Source: Spirochaetaceae bacterium
GTDB taxonomy: Bacteria; Spirochaetota; Spirochaetia; SZUA-6; Bin103
Length of the DNA: 13,583 nucleotides
Direction of reading: 5' to 3'
Assembly: GCA_026710565.1 (NCBI GenBank)
Contig: JAPOQV010000125.1
Span: forward strand, 1-13,583
Positions 1 to 6,762 of the stretch are shown here, piece by piece. Made by a program: the position numbers and the translations under genes. Position 1 is the first letter of the stretch. Each line of letters starts with the position of its first letter. The notes beneath the pieces are model-generated. The model was not told the DNA's origin. It searched no databases and saw only the letters and a list, made by a program, of their open reading frames with translations.

Positions 1-33
1 GCGTGTGCGAGTCGTGCGCGAGCGTCACGGCCG

Positions 34-1551
34 TCAATCCAAGCCGAGCTCGCGCAGCCGCTCCGGGTCGCCCAGGTGGAAGCCGCGTGCGACGAGCTCG
101 CGCTGCAGCGGCTTCACGTCAAGCGCGCGTGGAGGCACGCCGGAACGAACCGCCATCGCCGCCGCCAGACCGCACACCTCGCCGAGCTGCAGCAGCGCCG
201 GCCGCGCGCGCACGCTGCCGGGGTCGTGGCCGCGGCGCAGGTAGCCGGAGGCGCGGCCGGTCGCCATGAGACCGTCCAGCCCGCGCGGGATCAGCGTCCG
301 GTACGGCGTGTCGAATCCCGCAGGCGCCCCGCCCCACTGGGGCTGAGCGGAGTGGGTGTTCACGAATACCACGTCGTCGAAGCGGCGGCCCTCGAACACG
401 TCGTACGGGGTGATCGTGTACTCGGCGTCGATGTGCGGCCCGCCGCGCGATCCGAAGTAGGGAGCCGTGATCAGCAGGTACGCCTGCTCGAAGCCCGGCA
501 CGTGCGCACGGTAGAACTGTACGGTTTCGAACACGTGCTGCCGTATCTCCGTCTCGAGGCGGGCGTGCTGCCACATGTCGTCACGGCGGATCGCCCCGGC
601 CAGGTTGATGCGGCTGCCGGCCAGGCCGCCGTCGAACGGCCCCTTCCAGATGTTCGGGGTGGTCAGGTGCACGTGCTCGTCCACGCTCTTGTACAGGCGG
701 AAGGAGCCGTCCTGCCACGCGCGGCGGAGCAGCGGCACCATCGGCCGCTCGAACCTCTGCGTGCTGATCGGAAACTGTCCCATCTCATCGAGCCACCGCT
801 CGTCCTCGTCCGACAGGGTCGCCGCTCCCTCGGCGAAGGCACGGAAGCGCGCGAAGTCGACGCCGCCGGCCACGAAGTAGATGGCGGTGTCGTTCCAGGG
901 AACGTAGGCCGGGTCGAGCCGGTGCTTGCCGATCACCGGCCAGTTCGGGTCGGGCGCCTGGTCGGTCACCACCGGCACCCCGGCGCGGCGGCACACGTCC
1001 GCATCGGCCGAGGCATCGATGACCACGGTCGCCCGCAGCGCCACGCGGCCGCCCTTGCCCTCCACGAACAGGCCGGTCACCGCGCCGTCCTCGACGATCG
1101 GATCGGCCGCCCAGACGGGCAGCAGCAGGTCGACGCCGGCTTCCCGGGCCCACCTGGTTCCCAGGTACGGGATGATGTTGGTCTCGTCGGCATAGCGGTG
1201 TGCGGCCGGCAGCTTCAGCCGCTCCATGGCCTCCACCAGCTCCCGCGGGATGCCGGCGATGCCGCCGGGCAGCGTGACCGGGGCCTCCCCGGCGACGCTG
1301 CCGCCGACGATCATGGCCGGTCCCAGGTTGCCGCCGACCATACCGAACCGGTCCAGGACCACGGTGGAGGCCCCGGCGCGCCCGGCGGCGATGGCGGCGA
1401 TCAGTCCGGACAGGCCGGCACCCACCACGGCAACGTCGTAGGTGCCGGCGACCGGAATCCGCCGGGCAGCCTCGACAACCGCGGGAGTACCGGTCCGGGT
1501 CGACTCGGCGGACGATGACGGATCCGAAGTCGGATGCAACCTCTTTGACAC
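34..1551 (-). CDS. FAD-dependent oxidoreductase (FAD_oxidored family)
   Basis: Probable flavoprotein oxidoreductase, about 505 residues. Counting from a GTG at 1551, the Rossmann FAD-binding motif VVGAGLSGL lies at about 42-50, an acidic ribose-contacting residue ends strand 2 (D67 in VVLDRFG), and MVGGNLG follows at 71-77. The second FAD motif, normally DATGDAD, appears as IDASADADVCRRAG (178-191). The C-terminus has the family ending RGLDGLMATGRASG (423-436) and LGEVCGLAAAMAV (456-468). The protein has no membrane segment and no clear signal peptide. The reading frame stays open to a GTG at 1599, but that start would run into the divergent permease gene. GTG 1551 has a weak GGGGTAG-like site upstream and leaves a low-complexity 36-residue lead before the dinucleotide fold. 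PF12831-type proteins often sit beside LplB/LplC sugar importers, so a role in oxidising an imported compound is plausible. The substrate is unknown. Confidence 0.85.
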   Translation of the reverse strand: MSKRLHPTSDPSSSAESTRTGTPAVVEAARRIPVAGTYDVAVVGAGLSGLIAAIAAGRAGASTVVLDRFGMVGGNLGPAMIVGGSVAGEAPVTLPGGIAGIPRELVEAMERLKLPAAHRYADETNIIPYLGTRWAREAGVDLLLPVWAADPIVEDGAVTGLFVEGKGGRVALRATVVIDASADADVCRRAGVPVVTDQAPDPNWPVIGKHRLDPAYVPWNDTAIYFVAGGVDFARFRAFAEGAATLSDEDERWLDEMGQFPISTQRFERPMVPLLRRAWQDGSFRLYKSVDEHVHLTTPNIWKGPFDGGLAGSRINLAGAIRRDDMWQHARLETEIRQHVFETVQFYRAHVPGFEQAYLLITAPYFGSRGGPHIDAEYTITPYDVFEGRRFDDVVFVNTHSAQPQWGGAPAGFDTPYRTLIPRGLDGLMATGRASGYLRRGHDPGSVRARPALLQLGEVCGLAAAMAVRSGVPPRALDVKPLQRELVARGFHLGDPERLRELGLD

Positions 1552-1573
1552 GGTTCTACCCCGGCGATAGCCT
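1544..1573 (+). promoter_or_regulatory. Putative sigma70 promoter for the ABC transporter operon
   Basis: A perfect -35 hexamer TTGACA lies at 1544-1549. It is followed after 16-18 bases by AT-richer sequence GATAGCCTAAC (1566-1576), which offers -10 candidates GATAGC or ATAGCC (TAGCCT if the spacer is 18). The expected transcription start is about 1578-1580, at or within a few bases of the GTG start codons of the permease gene. The -35 box overlaps the first codons of the divergent oxidoreductase gene. The call rests on the exact -35 match in an otherwise GC-rich stretch. The -10 match is only fair. Confidence 0.45.
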
Positions 1574-1576
1574 AAC

Positions 1577-2530
1577 GTGCTTGCCGTGAGCACCACCACG
1601 GATCTCCAGATGGCAGCCGTGGCAGGCCGCCGGCGCGGCCTGCTCTACCACCTCAGGCGCGAGCCCGCGCTGTACCTGATGCTCGTCCCGGCGCTGGTCT
1701 ACCTGGCGCTGTTCAAGTACCTGCCGATATACGGCGTCACCGTGGCGTTCCAGGAGTTCCGCATGGCGCGCGGCTACTTCGGCAGCCGCTGGGTCGGCTT
1801 CGACCACATCGTCCGTTTTCTCACCGACCCCTACGCGCCGCGCATCATCCGCAACACCGTCATCCTCAGCTTCCTGCTGCTGATGACCTTCCCTGCGCCG
1901 ATCGCGCTGGCACTGCTGCTCAACGAGGTCGGCAGCGTCGGCTACAAGCGCACCGTCCAGACCATCTCCTACCTGCCCCACTTCATCTCCGTCGTCGTGG
2001 TGGTCGGCCTGCTGAAGATCTACTTCGCCTCCGACGGGCTGGTGAACGACATGATCGGCCGCCTCGGGGTCGAGCCGCAGCGCTTCTTCATAGATCCGCA
2101 GTGGTTCCGGCCGATGTACGTGCTGTCGGATGTCTGGCAGTCGGTGGGCTGGGGCTCGATCCTCTACCTGGCGGCGCTGAACAATGTCAATCCCGAACTG
2201 TATGAATCCGCGTACGTCGACGGCGCCAACCGCTGGGCGCGCATTTGGCACGTGACGCTGCCGGCCATGACCCCGGTGATCGTCATCGTGCTCATCTTCA
2301 GGATCGGCAACCTCATGGACGTCGGCTTCGAGAAGGTGTTCCTGATGTATACGGAGACCACGTACGAGGTTGCCGACGTCATCAAGACCTACACGTATCG
2401 GCGCGGGATCGAGGAGCTGCAGTTCAGCTATGCCGCGGCCGTGGGCCTGTTCGAGTCGGTGATCAACTTCTTCCTGATCATCGGCGCCAACTACCTGTCC
2501 AGGCGCGTTACCGGAAACAGCTTGTGGTAG
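1577..2530 (+). CDS. Carbohydrate ABC transporter permease, LplB-like (MalF-type)
   Basis: Inner-membrane subunit of a binding-protein-dependent sugar importer, 317 residues from GTG 1577. Hydrophobic segments are visible at about 30-50, 92-115, 127-149, 185-201, 232-243 and 287-305. The EAA loop that docks the ATPase is intact at about 210-229 (ESAYVDGANRW, then HVTLP). The N-terminal stretch EPALYLMLVPALVY and the segment FKYLPIYGVTVAFQ are typical of LplB/YteP-type permeases of Paenibacillus, Bacillus and spirochaetes. Possible starts are GTG 1577, GTG 1586 and ATG 1610. None has a Shine-Dalgarno site, and a putative promoter ends only bases upstream, so a leaderless or very short-leader mRNA is possible. 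The partner permease follows after 16 bp. The family is certain; the transported sugar is not. Confidence 0.93.
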   Translation: MLAVSTTTDLQMAAVAGRRRGLLYHLRREPALYLMLVPALVYLALFKYLPIYGVTVAFQEFRMARGYFGSRWVGFDHIVRFLTDPYAPRIIRNTVILSFLLLMTFPAPIALALLLNEVGSVGYKRTVQTISYLPHFISVVVVVGLLKIYFASDGLVNDMIGRLGVEPQRFFIDPQWFRPMYVLSDVWQSVGWGSILYLAALNNVNPELYESAYVDGANRWARIWHVTLPAMTPVIVIVLIFRIGNLMDVGFEKVFLMYTETTYEVADVIKTYTYRRGIEELQFSYAAAVGLFESVINFFLIIGANYLSRRVTGNSLW

Positions 2531-2546
2531 CACCACCGGAACGCCG

Positions 2547-3470
2547 ATGACCGGAACCGCGTCGTCCGCCCTCTACCGCTACGACAACCGCGGCGGCGCG
2601 CTGGTGTTCCGAGTGGCCAACGTGGTGCTGCTGGGCGGCGTGGCGCTGGCCATGCTCTATCCATTCGTCTACGTCGTGTCGGTGTCGGTCAGCGACCTGT
2701 CGGCCGTCGCGACCCGCGAGGTGCGCCTGCTGCCGATCGGGTTCGACCTGAACGCCTACCGGCGCATCTTCCGCAGCGACCTCATCCTCGGCTCCTACTG
2801 GAACACCATCTACTACACGACCGTGGGCGTCGCCGTGTCACTGACGCTGTTGGCGCTGACCGCCTATCCGCTGTCGATCCGCACCTTCTACGGCCGACGC
2901 GTGATCACGCTGCTGTTCGTGATCACCATGTTCTTCTCCGGAGGCTTCATCCCGCTGTTCCTGATCGTGCGCGGCCTGGGCTTCATGGACACGGTGTGGG
3001 CGCTGGCGGTCCCGGGGGCGATCGCGGTGTTCCACCTGATCATCGCCCGCACCCAGTTCGAGCAGATCCCCGACTCGCTGCGCGAATCGGCGAAGATGGA
3101 CGGCGCCGGCCACTTCCGCATCCTGGCCGTGCTGTACCTGCCGCTGTCCCTGCCGATGTTCGCGACGCTGTTCCTGTTCATCTCCGTCGGTCACTGGAAC
3201 AGCTTCTTCGCGCCGCTGATGTACATGCGCGAGCTGACCCGGCAGCCGCTGCAGGTGATCCTGAGGGAGATCCTGGTGCGCAACCAGCTCACCGGCATCG
3301 TCGGCGAATTCCAGAGCTTCGAATGGCGGCAGGAGGAATACGTGCCGGGAATGCAGCAGGCGCTGCGCGCCGGCGCGATCATCGTCAGCACCGGGCCGAT
3401 CCTGCTGGTGTATCCGTTCATTCAACGGTACTTTGTCAAGGGTGCGCTGCTCGGCTCCCTGAAGGAGTAG
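2547..3470 (+). CDS. Carbohydrate ABC transporter permease, LplC/YtcP-like (MalG-type)
   Basis: Second membrane subunit of the importer, 307 residues, which would form a heterodimer with the preceding permease. Transmembrane segments are visible at about 22-47, 90-112, 118-140, 148-167, 197-217 and 275-292. The EAA loop is at about 178-203 (SLRESAKMDGAGHF, then YLPLSLP). The C-terminus YFVKGALLGSLKE is the hallmark ending of LplC/YtcP proteins. A hydrophilic insertion at about 240-268, before the last helix, is also usual in this subfamily. The ATG lies 16 bp after the preceding stop with only a weak GGA upstream, so translational coupling is likely. No ATPase gene follows; these importers usually share an unlinked MsmK/UgpC-type ATPase. 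Confidence 0.94.
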   Translation: MTGTASSALYRYDNRGGALVFRVANVVLLGGVALAMLYPFVYVVSVSVSDLSAVATREVRLLPIGFDLNAYRRIFRSDLILGSYWNTIYYTTVGVAVSLTLLALTAYPLSIRTFYGRRVITLLFVITMFFSGGFIPLFLIVRGLGFMDTVWALAVPGAIAVFHLIIARTQFEQIPDSLRESAKMDGAGHFRILAVLYLPLSLPMFATLFLFISVGHWNSFFAPLMYMRELTRQPLQVILREILVRNQLTGIVGEFQSFEWRQEEYVPGMQQALRAGAIIVSTGPILLVYPFIQRYFVKGALLGSLKE

Positions 3471-3484
3471 AGCCGCGCATGCAA

Positions 3485-3499
3485 CCCCGAGTTTCGGGG
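3485..3499 (+). other. Small intercistronic hairpin before the binding-protein gene
   Basis: CCCCGA (3485-3490) and TCGGGG (3494-3499) form a perfect 6-bp stem with a GTT loop. It lies in the 54-base gap between the second permease and the solute-binding protein, just ahead of the latter's ribosome-binding site. No T-run follows, so it is not an intrinsic terminator. By analogy with the malE-malF region, such a hairpin may mark an mRNA processing or stability boundary that lets the binding protein be made in excess. That role is inferred. Confidence 0.5.
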
Positions 3500-3511
3500 A
3501 ATCATCAACGA

Positions 3512-3517
3512 AAGGAG
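3512..3517 (+). promoter_or_regulatory. Strong ribosome-binding site of the first solute-binding protein
   Basis: AAGGAG lies 7 bases before the ATG at 3525. It is much stronger than anything in front of the two permease genes and fixes the start codon. It fits higher translation of the periplasmic component than of the membrane components. Confidence 0.8.
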
Positions 3518-3524
3518 TAGAGAG

Positions 3525-5144
3525 ATGAAACGACTCCTCATCGCCCTATCGAGCGTTGCGATGCTGACCGCACTCGGCACCGCCGCCTGGTCGGAAGGCA
3601 GCTCGGAACAGGCAGCGGCACCGGCAGCCGACGACGTGGTTACCGTCACGCTGCTGCAGCGCCAGGATCCGCTTGCGGTCGGCGACTTCCGCACGCGCGG
3701 CCTGTACCAGGTGATCCTGGACCGGTTCGCGCTCGACATCGAAGCCCGGCTGATGGCGAACGAGCCGTTCCGCGAGCAGTTCAAGCTGATCATCGCGGCC
3801 GGCGACATGCCGGACATGCTGGCCGGCGTGAGCCGCACCACCATCGACGAGCTCAACCAGTGGGGGACCGACGGGCTGCTCTACCCGGTCGACACACTCA
3901 TGCACGTGGCGCCGGAGCTGCAGCGCTTCTATGCGCAGTACCCGGACGCCGTGGACTTCAACACCGCGCCGGACGGGCACATGTACAACATCCCGGGCGG
4001 CTACGACACGCCGATCTTCTACCACGGCACGGCGGTACGGAAGGACCTGCTGGACTCGGTCGGCTTCGACATCGACGGCGTCAAGGACTTCGACGACTAC
4101 ATCGAGATGTATCGCGCGCTCATGGATGCCAACGACGGCAAGCCGGTGATGAGCACGCGGTCCGGCGTCGGCGGTCTGATGGCGCTGCCGATGAAGGCGG
4201 TCGGCCTGGACGGTCCTTCGACGATCTCCTTCGACGACGACGCCGACCGGTTCTTCTTCCCCTACACCTCGGATGCCGCCCGCTTTGCGGTCGGCTGGGT
4301 CCGCCAGCTTTACGACGAAGGCATCCTGCACCCGGACGCGCTGATCCACGGTGAGGACGACTGGGAGCCGGACATGGGCGAGCTGGTCTACCCCGCCCTG
4401 TTCCACGACTGCGTGTTCTGCTTCACCTACAACAACGAGGAGCGCTACAAGCGCGAGAATCCCGAGTCCACCTCGAACTTCGTCGCGGTGACGCCGCCGG
4501 AGTATCAGGGCGAGCTGCAGCCGTGGCGCAACCGCAGCGTCGGCACGGGACTGGAGATCATCTTCAACGCCGACATACCGGAGTGGAAGGCGGAGCGCGT
4601 GATGGGCATGCTGGACTGGTTCCGCGGCGAAGAAGGCCATGCCGTATCCCTGTTCGGCATCGAAGGCGAGGACTGGGTGCTGCTCGACGGCCTGCCGCGG
4701 CAGCTCTATGCCAGGGCCGGCAACGAGTACGTCTTTCCCGAGGAGTGGCAGTCCAAGGTCAAGAGCGCCGAGGAGTTCGAGGCGTGGAACGAGAACTGGG
4801 GCTACATCAAGTTCGCCGGCGACGTCGCGCAGAAGGCGTGGCAGCTCGGCAGCCAGCACCTGAAGAACGCGGACACCAACAAGTTCCTGAACGACTACGT
4901 GCCCAAGTACTCGCAGGTGTATGCCAAGTCTCCGGCCCCGCGGATCACCTTCAACGAGGAAGAGGCGGAGGAGATCGCGTCGCTGCGCAACGCCCTCAAC
5001 ACCGCCGCCTACGAGTGGGTGGCGAAGGCGATCGTCGGCCAGGTCGACATGGCCGAGTGGGACGCCTTCCAGGGCCAGCTCCAGGCACTGGGCCTGGAGC
5101 GCTACGAGGAGATCTACAACGCCGCGTACGCGCGCACCAAGTAG
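3525..5144 (+). CDS. Periplasmic carbohydrate-binding protein, LplA-like (ABC importer)
   Basis: Extracellular solute-binding protein of the large LplA/YtcQ class, 539 residues, the usual size for that class. A basic start (MKRLL) and hydrophobic core at 4-21 form a signal peptide, with probable cleavage near AWS/EGSSEQ (after about residue 23). There is no lipobox cysteine, so the mature protein should be free in the periplasm, implying a diderm cell. Family features include LIIAAGDMPDML (88-99), GHMYNIPGGYDTP with FYHGTAVRKDLLD (151-177), which resembles the usual sugar-cleft segment, and the C-terminal AIVGQVDMAEWDAF (502-515). C296 and C299 form an unusual CxxC in HDCVFCF and could make a local disulphide. 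The two permeases upstream and a terminator downstream make this the end of the import operon. The ligand is unknown; oligosaccharide or glycoside is likeliest. Confidence 0.93.
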   Translation: MKRLLIALSSVAMLTALGTAAWSEGSSEQAAAPAADDVVTVTLLQRQDPLAVGDFRTRGLYQVILDRFALDIEARLMANEPFREQFKLIIAAGDMPDMLAGVSRTTIDELNQWGTDGLLYPVDTLMHVAPELQRFYAQYPDAVDFNTAPDGHMYNIPGGYDTPIFYHGTAVRKDLLDSVGFDIDGVKDFDDYIEMYRALMDANDGKPVMSTRSGVGGLMALPMKAVGLDGPSTISFDDDADRFFFPYTSDAARFAVGWVRQLYDEGILHPDALIHGEDDWEPDMGELVYPALFHDCVFCFTYNNEERYKRENPESTSNFVAVTPPEYQGELQPWRNRSVGTGLEIIFNADIPEWKAERVMGMLDWFRGEEGHAVSLFGIEGEDWVLLDGLPRQLYARAGNEYVFPEEWQSKVKSAEEFEAWNENWGYIKFAGDVAQKAWQLGSQHLKNADTNKFLNDYVPKYSQVYAKSPAPRITFNEEEAEEIASLRNALNTAAYEWVAKAIVGQVDMAEWDAFQGQLQALGLERYEEIYNAAYARTK

Positions 5145-5189
5145 CACGCTTCTTCGCGCCGGCTCCGGCGTGTACGAGCCGGGTAGAGA

Positions 5190-5216
5190 GGGCGGCCCGC
5201 CGAGGGCCGCCCTTTT
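5190..5216 (+). terminator. Strong intrinsic terminator after the binding-protein gene
   Basis: GGGCGGCCC (5190-5198) and GGGCCGCCC (5204-5212) form a perfect 9-bp GC stem with a 5-base loop, followed by TTTT at 5213-5216. A5189 can pair with T5213 to extend it. A second, weaker inverted repeat, CCGGCT/AGCCGG (5159-5164 and 5177-5182), sits just upstream. This is the clearest Rho-independent terminator in the window. It ends or strongly attenuates transport-operon transcription 36 bases before the next gene. Confidence 0.9.
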
Positions 5217-5240
5217 CATCGCAACGCACGGCAAGGCAAC

Positions 5241-5245
5241 GGAGG
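5241..5245 (+). promoter_or_regulatory. Ribosome-binding site deciding the propeller-gene start
   Basis: GGAGG lies 6 bases before the ATG at 5252. It decides the start: the frame is open much further upstream, through the binding-protein gene and the terminator, but that part is an overlap artefact of GC-rich DNA. Confidence 0.8.
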
Positions 5246-5251
5246 CAGACG

Positions 5252-6739
5252 ATGAGCGACGCACCGAGGAAGTACCTGTTCACGGACTTCCGCCACATCC
5301 GCTGCGGGGACGTGGTATGGCGTGATCCCGGCGGCCAGACGCTTGGCCGCCCGCCGGCGCCGCCGTTTCGCAGGCTCACGCCCGAAGCGCGCTTCCTGCC
5401 GTGGGGCGTGCGCCTGCAGGCGCAGCCGGCCGAGCAGCTCGGCCCGGACGACGGGCTGGCCAACTTCGAGGGCACCGTGATCCAGGAGGAAGGCCGCTAC
5501 CGCTCATGGAAGCTCGCCATCCCCGAGGGGCCGGAGACGCTCGGCGGGGTCAGCGTGGTCTGCCGCGAGTCCCACGACGGGTTCGCCTGGCGGACGGCGG
5601 CCGACTGCCCGATCGACACCGGCGGGCAGTTCAAGCTGATGGGCTCGGGCTTCTTCCGCGACGACCATGGACCACCGGCGGAGCGCTACAAGGCGGTCTG
5701 GACCGCGCGTGCTCCCCGCGAGCAGTGGGAATCGCTCTACCGCGAGTACTGCACGGTCCACCCGCGCTACCGGGACTGGCGCATCCATCCGGCCCGCAAG
5801 GTGATGTGCGTGTACGGTGCGGTTTCCGCGGACGGCCTGCAGTGGGAGGCGCTCCCCGACCCGCTCCTGATCCACATGAGCGACACCGACAGCGCCATCT
5901 ACTTCGACGAGCGCCTGGGCCGGTACGTGTTCTACACCCGTTGGTACAACGACGAGCGCCGCTCGGTCGGACGCACCGAGTCCGACGACTTCCGCCACTG
6001 GGACCCGGTCATGCCGTGCCTGGAGGTGCCGCTCGACAACCCCACGGTGGACATCTACACGAACGGCCGTACCAGCTATCCGGGCTTGCCGGACTACCAC
6101 CTGATGTTCCCGATGTTCTACGAGCGCTGGACGCAGGAGTCGGACATCCGCCTGTACACCAGCACCGACGGGGTCATCTGGAAGGAGGTGCCGGGCGGCC
6201 CGGTGATCCGCCGCGGTCGGGCCGGGACCTGGGACGGGTACTTCCTGTACTCCTCGCGCAACCTGGTCGAGCTGCCCCAGGGACGCATCGGCGTCCCCTA
6301 CGCCGGCACCCGCTACCCGCACAAGTACCCGCGCTGGCCGGAAGTGATCGACGACATCAGGGGCGGCTGGGCCGTGTGGCCTCGCGACCGGCTGTCCGCG
6401 CTGGTCGCCGACCGGCAGGGCGAGATCTTCACCTTTCCGATGCGGCCGGCGGGTCGCGAGCTGCGCCTCAACGTGCGCACCGGGGAAGCGGGAGAGGTCC
6501 GGGTGGGCCTGTTGCGCGCCGAGGGGCAGATCGCAGACGGCACCGACCGGCTGCCCGACCGCGAGGCCGTTCCCGTCGAGGGCCGCGGCGTCGACGACTG
6601 CGTGCGCATCAGCGGCGATCACGCCGCGGCCGTGGTGCGCTGGCGGACCGGCAACGACCTCGGCGTCGGGCCGGACGACTCGGTGATGCTGCACATCAGG
6701 CTGCGCGCCGCCGAGCTGTTCGCCTTCGAGTGGGTCTGA
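5252..6739 (+). CDS. Five-bladed beta-propeller protein, GH32/43-like, with C-terminal beta-sandwich
   Basis: Probable glycan-active protein of 495 residues with no signal peptide, so likely cytosolic. Residues of about 45-395 carry repeated propeller blades of the GH32/GH43/GH130 type: GTVIQEEGRYRSWKLAI (74-90), ERYKAVWTA (144-152), SAIYFDERLGRYVFYTR (214-230) beside DFRHW, the YTNGRTSYPGLPDYHLMFPMFYE stretch (269-291), LYTSTDGVIWKEV (301-313) and the GGWAVWPRDRLSALVA stretch (371-386). A final domain (about 400-495) runs from LRLNVRTGEAGEVRVGLL to LRAAELFAFEW, the C-terminal beta-sandwich pattern of many planctomycete and lentisphaeral proteins annotated as GH32-like. The classical N-terminal catalytic Asp motif is not evident; the matching place reads NFEGTV (71-76). 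It could be a hydrolase, a phosphorylase or a binding protein. It sits behind the terminator of the import operon, with its own good ribosome-binding site. Confidence 0.8.
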   Translation: MSDAPRKYLFTDFRHIRCGDVVWRDPGGQTLGRPPAPPFRRLTPEARFLPWGVRLQAQPAEQLGPDDGLANFEGTVIQEEGRYRSWKLAIPEGPETLGGVSVVCRESHDGFAWRTAADCPIDTGGQFKLMGSGFFRDDHGPPAERYKAVWTARAPREQWESLYREYCTVHPRYRDWRIHPARKVMCVYGAVSADGLQWEALPDPLLIHMSDTDSAIYFDERLGRYVFYTRWYNDERRSVGRTESDDFRHWDPVMPCLEVPLDNPTVDIYTNGRTSYPGLPDYHLMFPMFYERWTQESDIRLYTSTDGVIWKEVPGGPVIRRGRAGTWDGYFLYSSRNLVELPQGRIGVPYAGTRYPHKYPRWPEVIDDIRGGWAVWPRDRLSALVADRQGEIFTFPMRPAGRELRLNVRTGEAGEVRVGLLRAEGQIADGTDRLPDREAVPVEGRGVDDCVRISGDHAAAVVRWRTGNDLGVGPDDSVMLHIRLRAAELFAFEWV

Positions 6740-6762
6740 CCCACCTCCGTTCGGCGCGGGCG

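Noticed and set aside
1..33. Possible end of another gene at the left edge
   Set aside because: Only 33 bases precede the oxidoreductase stop. Open frames there are too short to support any gene.
1556..2536. Minus-strand frame opposite the first permease
   Set aside because: It is an antisense shadow of a multi-membrane-span protein with an intact EAA loop. It has no motifs and no initiation signal.
4523..5251. Upstream extension of the propeller protein through the binding-protein gene
   Set aside because: The frame is open but lacks family sequence, overlaps a real gene and runs through the terminator. ATG 5252 has a good GGAGG site and a natural N-terminus.
3546..5264. Long open frame on the minus strand opposite the first binding-protein gene
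   Set aside because: It is antisense to a gene with a signal peptide, ribosome-binding site and clear family motifs. The translation is rich in V/R/H/D without domain motifs, and it crosses a terminator. It is a typical GC-bias shadow.
5401..6729. Upstream extension of the lipoprotein frame inside the propeller gene
   Set aside because: It is an out-of-frame shadow of the propeller gene. The lipobox signal peptide ending at C16 (LVLAAC) places the real start at 6730 or 6763.
6740..6762. Promoter or terminator between propeller and lipoprotein genes
   Set aside because: These 23 bases contain no hairpin with a T-run and no -35/-10 pair. Simple cotranscription is the better reading.
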